From positions 1 through 64,000 of the forward strand of contig RPFO01001543.1 of NCBI GenBank assembly GCA_009746045.1: a DNA stretch of 64,000 nt, read 5' to 3'. Made by a program: the position numbers and the translations under genes. Below the pieces are notes generated by a model, which saw nothing but the letters and a program-made list of their open reading frames with translations, searched no databases and was not told the DNA's origin. This document shows positions 31,801-42,409 of the stretch, one piece after another (position 1 is the stretch's first letter; every line of letters begins with the position of its first letter). The stretch comes from Mesostigma viride. Taxonomy: Eukaryota > Streptophyta > Mesostigmatophyceae > Mesostigmatales > Mesostigmataceae.

Positions 31801-34800
31801 GGCTTGCTACCGCCGTTGCAGAGGAAGCTCGTCTGACACGTGAGCCGCCGGGTGAAATCCGTGGCTTCCGGGTCCCCGTGCGTCTCGGTCGCGCCAGGTG
31901 TCACGTCCGGGTGCAGGACAAGCGACAGCAAGGACTCATCGTCACGGCCAGCATGGTGATGGATGGCATCTGCACAAGTAACGGGGGGGGGGGCTGCACC
32001 AGACTTGCCGCCCGGGTGGTGACGCCCCTGGGAGACCACTCCCCCAAAACCGCTGGATGGGGGGCATCCCGCCATACCCCCCCCTTGGATGGGATTGCTG
32101 TTGACATGGGGGAAGAGAGGGAGGATGTTGAGGGTCACCTGCGCCAAGTCCTTCTCGCGCGTGGCAGCATGGCCGTCGGGGCCACTACCCACGTTGCCAA
32201 TCGACGCGACCGCCGAGGGCAGCTCCAGTGTGGGATTGGTCCCCCCTGCCCCCGGGTTCAGACACTGCCGGTCGCCGTCACTAACGCCCTTGCCACCATC
32301 CAACAGCAAGGGGGCCACCGTCGGCGAATCGACCAAGGTCGTAGAAGGATCCTGACACGAGATGCGCAGCCGTTGCGGGAGGCAGCCGCCAATTGCCGAC
32401 GAGAAGTATCGGCCCAGCGTGGAGCCGTGGAGGCGGGCTGACGTGGCGGCAGCCGGCTGGCCATGGACGGGGAGGCCGCGCCCTTTCCCCGGGATAACTG
32501 GGTCGGCCGGCGACGCTGGGGACAAGACACTCACACGTGGGTCCGTGACCGGGCTCGCCAAGACACCCTTGAAGAAGTCGCTGACGAGGTGGGAGCGCCA
32601 CAGGCTTCCTTCCCCCTTGCCATCGTGTCCCGCCTCCACCTCGATCGCTTTCGCTTCCGCGTGGCCCATGGCGACGCCAAGTGGCGCCGCCGCAAGACCC
32701 TGCCGCACGACGGCCATCCACGCGGCCTCCTGATCCTGGGCCACGCGCACGGCCAGGGTGAGCTCGACGCGCGCGCCGGGCCCGTCCTTGTGCACAAAGT
32801 GGATGTCGCCGCCCATCTTGTGGACGATGCGGCGCACGATGGACAGGCCCAAGCCAGTCCCGCCGTGCGTACGGGTAGTGCTGGCGTCTGCTTGGACGAA
32901 ATCCTCAAACACGCTCTCCCACCTGAGGTGTGTGTGTGTGTGTGTGTGTGTGTTTTGGGAGGGGGTGTTGCCATGCCATAGGACAAATCGCAGGAACGGG
33001 GGATCAGACCCCAAGTCGATAAAAAACTCGAACACACTCTCCCAGCTAGATGCAAGACTCGAACACACTCTCCCAGCTACCCGCCGCGCACGGGGCATCC
33101 CATGATGCGGGGGGGGAGGGGGGGGCATCGCCATGCCATGCCATGCCATGCCATGCCATGCCATGCCATGCCATGCCATGCCATGCCATGCCATCCCATC
33201 CCATGCCATGCCATGCCATGCCATGCCATGCCATGCCATGCCATGCCATGCCATGCCATGCCATGCCATGCCATGCCATGCCATGCCATGCCATGCCATG
33301 CCATGCCATGCCATGCCATGCCATGCCATGCCATGCCATGCCATGCCATGCGGGCAGCTTGAAGCAAAAGGAGGCAGATGCCGCAAGGGAGACGGGTGCT
33401 GGCACCATATGCACGAGGGAGGGTCCAACATGTATGTAAAATATCATCCAAACTAAAAAACAGCCTGCCTGTCTGGCTGTAACTCAACAAGGTTAGTTTG
33501 CGAAAATAGCCACTTGTTCATGGACTCACTTCTCCTGCGGCAGGCCCGTGCCGGTGTCCTCCACCGCAATCAACAACTGCAGCTCTTCCCCCAGCTGCGC
33601 CCCACCGCTCCCGTGAGGCGACACAGGCAGCAAGCCATGGGCGGATGAGTCCCTGGGCCCCACCGCTGGGTGCACCACGACCGATGATGGCAACGAGAAG
33701 TGGGAACCACCCTTTGAGGCCGGGATACGCCCCTTGCCACTGCACAGCCATCTAATGCTGGACATCCTGCCCGCACAACAGCTGGAAAGCCAGCGGAGGG
33801 GACCGCCAAGGATGCGGCCGCAGGGTCCTTTGTACTGGCGCACGGTCAGGGTCAGGGGGCGGTGGGGCCCCGCGTGGCCTTTCCCGCTGCCATTGGCTAC
33901 TGGTTTCTTGGGCTGGGCCGGCGCGGCATCCAGGCTGACGGCGATGTGGCCGCTGCGGGTGAAGCGGACGGAATTCGAGAGCAGGTTCATGAAGACCTGA
34001 CGGGGAGGGGGGCAGAGGGGGAGGGGGGAGGGCACGCACCGGCGTGAAAGGTTGTGGCACAAACAGGTTCGTGAGTGGGTGGACAGGGGAGGGGGGGGGG
34101 GGGGGGGGAGGGAATAAAAAACACCGGGTGCAATCGACTATCTACTACCATGTGCGTGAAGCACATGCTTGAGGAACCAAAGTGATCTAATTGTGAGACT
34201 TGGTCAACACGAAACCGACGCCCTCCGCAGAACCGCCCTCGGCAGGGAACCCCAGCCCGGCAAATTTGGAGGGCACATGGAGGGCACACCATGACCATCT
34301 GCATATCGGTATACATCGCCCTAGCCCACGCACAGGTAAGGTATTACCATGTGTGCAGCCGCAGTAACCGCAGAAGAAGCGCACAAATAGCGCAGCTCAA
34401 AGCCCAACTAGGAGGGTAGCAAATGCACGTCTTCATTGTTAATCGGCATGCCTCCCACTTGCCGCTACATGTGTCGCACACAACTATCACTTCTCAAGAC
34501 AACCAACATAAGGCAACACACACACCACCTGCTCGAAGTGGGAAAGGGGACTGGGGACACTAACCATTCATGCCCCTTACCCACCTGCTTGATGCAAGCG
34601 ATCCTCCCCCCCCTTACCCCCTTTCCCCCCCTCCCCCTCACCTGCTTGACACAAAAAGCTCTCCCTCACCCTCACCTGCTTGACACAGGAAAACTCTCCC
34701 TCCTCTTCACTTGCTTAACGCAAAACATTCTCCCCCTCACCTCACCTGTGTGATGCAAAGAACCCCCCCCCACACACACACCTGCTTGACACAAAGAACG

Positions 34801-37800
34801 TCCCCCCTTCCTCACCTGCTTGATGCGGAAGGCATCGCCGACCACAAAGCGCGGGCACCGGTCGGTCATGGTCAGCACGATCTCCACATGCGGAAACAGC
34901 TTCATCGCAAACAGGTTGACGACACTCTCCAGCAGCTCTTGGAGGTCCACCGGGACGGCCTCCAGGTCAAAGTGGCCATTGCGCATTTTCTCCAAATCCA
35001 GCACATCGTTGACGACTGGTTGGGGGGAGTAAACAAGAAGAAGTGAAGGGGGCAGGAAAGGAAAAGTGAAGTGGGCAGCGAGGGCAAGGACAAACGGTGG
35101 GAGGTTAGAGTGGCCGCTGCGCATCTTCTCTACATCCAGCACGTCGTTGAATCCTGGTGGCAGAAGGCCCATGGGAAGATGGAAACAGGAAGAAGGAAAG
35201 GGAAAGGAGAAGGGACCAGCCAGAAATACAAGTATGATTATGAATGTGGACCAAGGTGGTATATATAATGATGAATGTGGACCAAGGAAATATAAGTATG
35301 ATGATGAATGTGGACCAAGGTGGTATATATTATTATGAATGTGAACCAAGGAAATGTTAAGTGTGATTATGAATGTGGACCAAGGTGGTATATATTATTA
35401 TGAATGTGGACCAAGGGCAGAAGGTCACACGTTGCCATTGTGAATCTCTTTGTGACGAATCCCTTTATGGTCCCAGCACACGTGCACGATGGGTGAGAGG
35501 AAGAAACAGAAAAGAAACGGAAAAGGAGTCCAGTGAGGGCAACCAGGAAGGGCAAGCACAGCAAGGAATGCCAGATCAATTGAATTATGAGTTGGTGATA
35601 TTTGGTGTTGATTGATATTATTTGGTGGCCAGCGGGAGAGCAGATGTGACAAGACCGAAGGGCGGGAACAGCAAGGAAAGAAGGCGGTCATAGTCATAGC
35701 GGGGACCAGGCCACACGAAACAGGAACTAGGCCACTTGCTTCATGGTATACTTACTTTATTTTATACTTTCACTGCAATCGTTTGAAACACTGGACCATG
35801 CACGCACGGTGCGGCAACGTACTGCTCTATTAGGAGCTAGCCCATTTGCGTTACGATGTTTGTAGCAACAACACTGTTAAGAAGTCTACAAAAACATCAC
35901 AAATATCAACTGTAGTATTATGTGAATACCATGAATATGATATTGTTTATACTTATTAACTGTTTATTACATTTGGGTTGGGCACGCACTGCACAGCAGG
36001 ATGTGATAGGAACCAAAAGGGTGGCATCACCACATCCGCTATGGCATCCCCCGTAGCAGGAACGGGGTCGCACACGCACCGTGCAGCAGCATACTGGCGG
36101 ACGTGCGCGCAAAGGTGGCGTACTCCATGGCCGACGCGGAGTGCTGGGCGCTGCCATACTCGTTGATGAGCAGGTCCAGGAAGCCCTGCACCGCCGTCAG
36201 CGCTGGCAGAGGGGGGGGGAGAGAAGGTGCCCGACGCCGTGGGTAAGGGGGAAAGGAGGCACGCCGCATTGGAGGGAGGGACGCGGGGAGGGGATGGCAA
36301 CAAGGGGGTTGTGTGAGCCGATGCAGGCAAAAAAGAACAGAGGAACGAAAGTGCGGAACAGGAGGATGGAAAATGGAGGGAGCGGGGGGGGGGGGGGGGA
36401 GAGGGAGAGGGAGCAGGAAAAGCGCATGTAATTGAGGGTTAAACCAAGAGATGACAAGTGAGTTTTGTGCGCATGCGAGTCGCGACCGCCCCTGGACAAC
36501 ATGGGGGTGGACAACATTGGAGGTGGGCAAGAAAGGGGACAGCGCCACCGAGCCCACCCCATTCATGCGTGGGGAAGGATCTCAAGGCAGCTCCGTGCAT
36601 TCCAACCGTGGGCGGTGCTTACTGAATGGATGTGATGCAAAGGCATAACCCCCCCGCCCATGCGAGCGCCCCTCTCCCAGGCAGCAGGGAGATCCCACTC
36701 GTACAGCCCATCGCACGTACGGCCCATTGCACAAACGGCCCATCGCACAAACTCCATGACACTCGTGCATGCATGCGTGATGCGCACCTCGTGACACACG
36801 TCGGCAAGTTAGCATAATATCCCTGATGCCCGCACTCGATGCGATCTGAGGCACATCACTCCCACGCGTGGGCATCTCCTGGGGCATACCACCCTGTGCC
36901 GGTTGGCGCCGTGTCGATATCGCGACCGCGACGCCACCCTTGCACCCTCATTCATCCTCAGGCGTGCGCATCTCGTGGGGCATGTCAACCCATTGTACAC
37001 ACCAACACACAGATTCCACGCATGGTTCTAAAGGAACCCACGCATTGTTCTAAAGGAACCCACGCATTGTTCTAAAGGAACCCACGCATTGTTCTAAAGG
37101 AACCCACGCATTGTTCTAAAGGAACCCACGCATTGTTCTAAAGGAACCCACGCATTGTTCTAAAGGAACCCACGCATGGCTCTAAAGGAACCCACGCATG
37201 GCTCTAAAGGAACCCACGCATTGTTCTAAAGGAACCCACGCATTGTTCTAAAGGAACCCACGCATTGTTCTAAAGGAACCCACGCATTGTTCTAAAGGAA
37301 CCCACGCATTGTTCTAAAGGAACCCACGCATTGTTCTAAAGGAACCCACGCATTGTTCTAAAGGAACCCACGCATTGTTCTAAAGGAACCCACGCATGGC
37401 TCTAAAGGAACCCACGCATTGTTCTAAAGGAACCCACGCATTGTTCTAAAGGATTCCACGCATTGTTCTAAAGGAACCCACGCATGGTTCTAAAGGAACC
37501 CACGCATGGTTCTAAAGGAACCCACGCATGGTTCTAAAGGAACCCACGCCCCCTTCACTCACGTGTGCGCATCTCATGGGACATGTTGGCGAGGAACAGC
37601 CCCTTGGCCTGGCACGCAGCCTCAGCCTCAACTTTGCTCTCCAGCAGCTCTTTGCGCAGCGTCCGCTCCAGCACGAGCTTGCGCATCAGCCGCCCCATGA
37701 GCAGCGCCGCGAGCACAAACACCAGCAGCAGCATGACGAGGAGGAGCGTGAAGTAGAGCCGGTCGGTGCTGTCCAGCCGGGCGAGCGAGGTCGACTCAGG

Positions 37801-39282
37801 GGTGACGACCACCAGCACGAAATGGGTGCCCTCGATCTGTGTCAACAGCGCGTCGATCAGCTGCACCGTACCGTTCAACTTGAGGTGGTCCACGCTAATG
37901 CTCGCGCCCGCGGCTGCCAGGGTGCCCGCGCTCATGGGTGCGGGGCCGTACCTTCCAACCAGCGCTGCGCTGGCAAACCGGATCGCGGCGTCCTCGCTGG
38001 ATGCCCCAGGGAGCTTCGAACTCGCCGTGCGGACCTTCCCGTGGCTCGCGGCGATCAGCATACCGTCCAGGTCCAGAACAAACATGCGGGAACCGCATGC
38101 ATATGCGAAGAACTGGCCGTTGCGCCGCGTCTCCTGGCCCGCCCCGTGCCCGCAATCCTGAGTAAAGTCAGACAGCTGCTTGCTAAGCGCGGTGGTCGAG
38201 AAGCTGACCCCCAAGACCGTCTCCTTGGGCCCCGCGCGCCCAAACCGGGTGGCAGGGACCTTGGCCGGCGTCATCAGGTAGGCGTTCACGCCGTACCGGT
38301 CGGCCGCATCGCCATCGTTGGCGGTGGTCGTCAGCAGGTTGCCGCCGTAGCGGACTAGCATGCGCACCCAGGGGACATCAAAGAACGAAACCGTTTCGAC
38401 CATGGTGAAGTTTGGCGGGGGGAGCAAGCACGACGCCCCCGACGACATGGTCACATAATGGTGATCGGGGGCGGAGGGGGGCGGCGGCGGTGCATCTATG
38501 GGCAGGGCCGACTCCATGACACCATCTGAATCAGTCACCCCCGCTTGCGCCTCCCCCCCACTCCCACTCGGCTCATAACCCCGCGACCAGACCTCGTTCG
38601 ACGCCACCGTCAGGTAGCACCCAGGCGCCGGCACGCAGCCCTCGTTCCATGTGAGCGGGGGTGTCTGGAGCACCGGCTGCCCTCTCTCGTCAGTGATGCT
38701 CCCAACAGTCTCACCCAACGGCTGCGACAGGTTGCTAGGCAGGTCCGGCGCCCCTCCGCACGCGTTCCCCCGGTCTGTATACCCGTAGTTCTTCTCGCTC
38801 CGCGGGACCATGTCTGCGCACATGCATTGCTCCGGCACGCAGTGGTGCCAGGTGGAGCTGATTGGGACCATCCACCCGTACACGATCACGCGGCGGGGGT
38901 TCACCACGTACGACACCTTTAACTCGAGATGGGAGCTGCCCACGAACCGCCGGTACGACAAGGCCCCCGTCTCCCATGTGACCCCCAGGCGGCCTGCGCC
39001 GGCAGGGAACGCGGACATGAGCGCCCACGTGGCCGCACGCATGTGGTCGAGCCAGTGGGGCTGGAAGGGGTCACCCGCGACGTCGGACGTGGTCACCAAG
39101 TGCCGCAGGTACTCCATTGTGGACCTGAAATCGTGGAAGTAGAGCAGGAGCAGCTCGCGCACCGTCGACAGGTGGCCATCCCGCGCCTCACGGGACAGTT
39201 CGCTGGCGGCGGTGTTCACGATCGTGGTGTAGTGGAGCCAGATAAAGATGATGATTACGATGAGGGCCAGGTAGACCGTGCC
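28541..39282 (-). CDS. Hybrid sensor histidine kinase (AHK1-like), 5' incomplete
   Basis: A two-component membrane sensor that should autophosphorylate on His and pass phosphate to its own receiver Asp, then to an HPt protein. Exons, read on the minus strand: 39282-37563, 36202-36080, 35015-34816, 33996-33530, 32922-29901, 29386-29245 and 28818-28541. All introns are GT...AG with matching phases, giving 1983 residues plus stop. Domains: membrane segment 2-20, extracytoplasmic sensor about 30-505, membrane segment 508-531, coiled coil, H-box SHEMRTP (His about 569), N-box FMNLLSNSVRF, G1 DTGTGL, F-box VFEDFVQAD, G2 GGTGLGLSIV, a linker of about 950 residues, and receiver 1840-1975 (Asp about 1889 in LMDCNMPVMDG, Lys in YLPKPV). 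The kinase core reads like plant AHK1 as I remember it. I see no clear CHASE domain. The first exon, upstream of an acceptor at 39283, was not found. Confidence 0.9.
29245..29386 (-). CDS. Histidine kinase exon: receiver beta1 to phospho-Asp
   Basis: Encodes DNKFNQVLLKHVLTKLGV through SCVLMDCN. The phosphoacceptor Asp is the third residue from the end. The donor is AACA then GTACGT, phase 1. Confidence 0.88.
29901..32922 (-). CDS. Histidine kinase exon: F/G2 boxes, long linker, degenerate receiver
   Basis: A single 3022-nt exon. The first 60 residues complete the ATPase lid (WESVFEDFVQAD, THGGTGLGLSIVRRIV). A low-complexity linker follows, then a degenerate receiver-like region (about 1246-1630): RVLLALVGPAERD, DYLMAIIDTAFLA, LVWVMGASS and RHPLHPWRLLALL. 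The acidic pair and the conserved Lys are missing. The exon ends SAKILVAE at GTGAGC, starting the true receiver. Confidence 0.82.
33131..33351. repeat. (CCATG)n pentanucleotide array in a histidine kinase intron
   Basis: About 44 tandem CCATG units with one CCATC-CCATC interruption. It lies in the intron between the G1-box and F-box exons. The open frame reading Met-Ala-Trp-His-Gly is an artefact. Confidence 0.97.
33530..33996 (-). CDS. Histidine kinase exon: N-box and G1 box
   Basis: Begins VFMNLLSNSVRFTRSGHIAV (N-box Asn). It carries a Ser/Gly/His-rich insert of about 100 residues and ends at DTGTGLPQEK. The insert between the N and G1 boxes is longer than usual for HATPase domains. Confidence 0.85.
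34582..34830 (-). repeat. ~35-bp minisatellite made of a 5' splice site
   Basis: The true donor (minus strand ATCAAGCAG then GTGAGG, near 34816) is followed by six echoes of GTSAAGCAGGTGAGG type, near 34779, 34742, 34708, 34672, 34639 and 34582 on the plus strand. Spacing is 33-37 bp with one gap of 57. Each echo keeps a GT. Confidence 0.85.
34816..35015 (-). CDS. Histidine kinase exon: end of HisKA to start of HATPase
   Basis: Encodes VVNDVLDLEKMRNGHFDLE and GDAFRIKQ, the segment just before the N-box. The donor CAG then GTGAGG is the first of a ladder of near-identical sites. Confidence 0.88.
36080..36202 (-). CDS. Histidine kinase exon: second HisKA helix
   Basis: Joins in phase 1 to restore SHEMRTPLTAVQGFLDLL. 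Encodes NEYGSAQHSASAMEYATFA and SMLLH. The acceptor is CTGCCAG and the donor CACG then GTGCGT. Confidence 0.88.
37022..37549. repeat. 22-bp minisatellite, ~24 copies, beside the H-box exon donor
   Basis: CCCACGCATTGTTCTAAAGG plus AA repeats for over 500 bp, with TT/GG/GC variants in one dinucleotide. It ends about 10 bp from the donor of the H-box exon, inside the intron. Confidence 0.97.
37563..39282 (-). CDS. Histidine kinase exon: sensor, membrane segments and H-box
   Basis: 573 residues, starting after GCGCGCAG preceded by a C22 tract (minus strand). The first residues form a hydrophobic helix (VYLALIVIIIFIWLHY). The Cys-rich loop region about 150-220 and the remaining sensor are unlike families I can name. 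The second helix is LLLVMLLLVFVLAALLM. The exon ends within the H-box at MRT plus one base before GTGAGT. Confidence 0.88.
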
Positions 39283-39290
39283 CTGCGCGC

Positions 39291-39312
39291 GGGGGGGGGG
39301 GGGGGGGGGGGG
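39291..39312. repeat. G22 homopolymer before a histidine kinase acceptor
   Basis: Twenty-two G on the plus strand, read as C22 in the transcript, ending eight bases before the exon that begins at 39282. It acts in place of a normal U-rich tract, or is partly a sequencing artefact. Confidence 0.85.
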
Positions 39313-42300
39313 AGGGGGAGTATGGAGCCGGCCAATGGGTGCCTTGTCAGCGTCATTCGACGCGTAAGTTACTCAGTCAGTAAAGCGGTGGTAATCATGT
39401 TCAGAAAAACGTTATGCGGTCAAATGATAGTGAGAATGAATAGTTAGCGGTCCAATGAATCGCTAGACAAGTCACTTTTCATGCAAGCTACCGATTAGAA
39501 TCATGATTGGTGAGCCAGGATGTCAGCTATGAGATGCAGGGGCAAAGGGGCCGGGCCGCAGCAAAATGTACGTTGCAAAGAGTGGGGACCGAAGTGAGAG
39601 GCGAGTGGACCGGAGGATGGGGGAGTATGGGGTGGGGGAAGCCAAGAGCGGGAGGGCGGGGTTGGCGGCCACATGGCCTCACTGGGTGGTTGAAGGTAGC
39701 GAGGTAGAGGGTTAGCGAGATTCGCAGTAAAAGTAAGAGGATTCACGAAAAGGACTTTGGGAAGCATCCCAGGCAGGGTACGCCCAGCAACGTAGGGTGG
39801 TGGCAAGGTGGGGTGGTGGCAAGGTGGGGTGGTCGAAAGGTAGGGTGGTCGCAAGGTGAAGTTGTCGCAATTGTACGAGGCGGCATAAATACGGGGGACA
39901 AGAAAGAGGGTTTGTGTAGGACACGGGGAACAAGCCCAGGCGCAGTCAGTAGAAAAGGGTGCATATCCCCAAAAGGATGGATGGACGCCCCATGGACCAA
40001 ACATGTCACGACCACACCACCGTGACAGGAGCAGGGCAAGGGGTGGGCAGAGATGGGCGACCAACCGTCTGGTTGCTCGCCGACCTCCTCCCTCAGGTAC
40101 ACTCTCCCAAAGTTACATACGTAAAAAATGGGTGGCATGCCCAGCGGGGCGTCAAAAATGGGGGGCATGCCCAGCGTGGCATCCCTGTCATATGACACTT
40201 TTCTGTTGACAACAGGAAGTAACCACACAGGCAATCTGCCAGGCTTCTAATGAACCACCCCTGGAAGAGTCGACTCCAAATAAGTCTTCTACATCAGTGC
40301 GCCTACCTGTCTGCTTGCCCACAACCCACCAAGTAATCACTCTGGTTGGCCCATCGACCCCCTGTGTTGGCCCATCAACCCACTAAGTTGCCTATCGACC
40401 CACTAAGTTGCCCATCGACCCACTGTGTTGGCCCGTTGACCCACTCTTTTGATCCGGTCTTGCCATTTACCAGCGCACCAGCCATGGAAGCCATCATTCA
40501 CGCGATGCCATGCCTGTTCCTGGCTCCCCCACTCCACTTCCTCCGCTGTCCCTTGCCTCCTAGTGTGATTCGTGGGTCCTCCCTTTCCCCCCCTAGCTGT
40601 CTCCCGGCTACTCTCTCCTCCTCTCCTACCTTTACCCTCCAATGCCCCCTCTCTTCTGTGTTTCTGCCCTTCTCTCTCTCTACTTCGTGTGACCAGATAG
40701 AAGAGAAGTTTAGGCTAGATAAAAATGGCACAGAGGGCTAGTTATATTTATACTGTATAATTATTTTTGTTGCTATTACCAACTTGTCCTTTATGTACAA
40801 AAAGAAAATATCACAAAATGTAAGTATGTTAGTATGTAACATGTAAGCATGTAGCATGTAAGCGTGTAGCATACTACATGTAGCATAATAGAAATGAAAA
40901 ACGTTGGCATCGTGCGGAATAAGACATATCTGGGGGCGGTTGCAGCTGGATGATCAAGTGACTAGCTAAGTTTACATCGCTGTGTATTACGACGGCCATT
41001 CCACGGGACCTAAAGTATGTACGTTCTTACGACACTACAAACCGTGACACTGTCGACAATTCCTAAATTTGGCATGGCACAATTATCATGGCGCATTGGC
41101 TGTAAAACCTTGCGGTAGGCGGTGGAAAAAAAATACTCCAGTTGATTAACACTAGTGGTAATGCCGTTGCAGTGAGCACGGCTAGCTATGATTTGCCCGG
41201 ACTGCAGGCAGGTAAGCAATCAGGGGTTAGACATTCAGCAAAGCCGGAGCAAACGGGCGATAAGAGTAGTCGACAGCACGTACGATCGATATCCAAATAA
41301 CAGATTCATGTCGAAAGTTGATCCGCGGGATAGCTTGCTGAGATCCGGAGCTCTCCTTCGTTACCGACTCCTTATTCCTGTCGGGTGCGGCCATGGCCGC
41401 GGTCCCGATCGCCCGTTCAAGTCTCAGTTTCAATTGCATTTTTTACTACTCACTGCCGGTTTGTCCCGGCATGCCCATGGTCACATGCACGCCCAGAAAA
41501 TAAGAGAAATTCGTCGCTTAGCAGGCCGGTGCCTCCTCATGCGTGGTCGCTGGACAGTAATGCGAAGACTTGTCGTATGATGCAAGAAACTCCGCGTCGG
41601 GTTGTCGGCTGAGCCTTGCTACGCAAACTGATAGACTCTGCTGCCCATGTGCAGCGTGGGATTCAGCTAACTATAACGCTGTAACGCAAACTGATAACTA
41701 CTTTCTTTAGTTAGGGGCGACGACTGGTGAGCACGGTTACACCCCGCGGCCTCCCACGTGGTAGCTTGCAAATCGAAACAATTGCTGCAGACTGATACGT
41801 GCGCGTAGCTTGATACGTGATTGCGTGTGCACTGGGTAGTTCCGTGCGTGTTGATGCCGAAATAACACCATGTCACGGCGAGCAATAAATGAAAGAGATC
41901 TCGTCCGTCGTAGTTCGTACCTCTTCGGCCGTCAGTCAATTAGTCAAGTTGGATCCCTCACCGGCACTACTGGATCGGCACTACTAAAAAGATTGATGAA
42001 ATATTTTTTTCTACAGTATTCGTCATGGGGGTGGAAAAAAATCGGACGGACTCTGTGGCTGATTCTGGCTGTCGGCTGACCTGCTCGGCTCAGTCGGCTG
42101 TTATAACGTGGACGCAGGATCTTGGCGTGCAGCGCATGCTGTCCGTACATCAAATCTTAGACTCTGTCAGCTCGAATGGGGGCCAGTGTCGTGTGGGACT
42201 CCCAGCCGGCTCTTGGACTCTCAGTTACGTGTTAATTGGTTACCTGACACCGTTACAGTACCACGATGACATCCATGATTGTGTGATATGTGTCAACTCA

Positions 42301-42409
42301 CAATCACTGTCAAATGGCATGGCATTTGCAATACACTGCGGGTTCTGGCTCGCACACTCATGAGTTAAAAACTTTTTTTCCGGGTAAATGGGTATTTTTA
42401 TTAACCAAT
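39313..42409. other. About 3.1 kb upstream of the histidine kinase, no gene recognised
   Basis: This should hold the first exon(s) and promoter of the histidine kinase, but I could not pick them. It contains short repeats: GGGTGGTGGCAAGGT-type at 39790-39870, two copies of a GGGGCATGCCCAGCG segment at 40125-40185, GACCCACTAAGTTGCC-type at 40340-40450, and GTAAGCATGTAGCAT-type at 40815-40880. An open frame of 130 codons at 41188-41580 (+) matches nothing I know. Confidence 0.5.

Noticed and set aside
32931-33431. Extension of the histidine kinase frame through MAWHGMAWHG to 33431
   Set aside because: The reading frame is open by chance across the CCATG array. Phase-matched splice sites at 33530 and 32922 remove it and restore the ATPase core.
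37022-37549. CRISPR-like array
   Set aside because: Continuous 22-bp units with no spacers.
37563-39282. Cytokinin-type CHASE sensor domain
   Set aside because: The sensor lies between two membrane segments as in CHASE kinases, but at about 470 residues it is longer and I see none of the typical CHASE residues. The kinase core is closer to AHK1.
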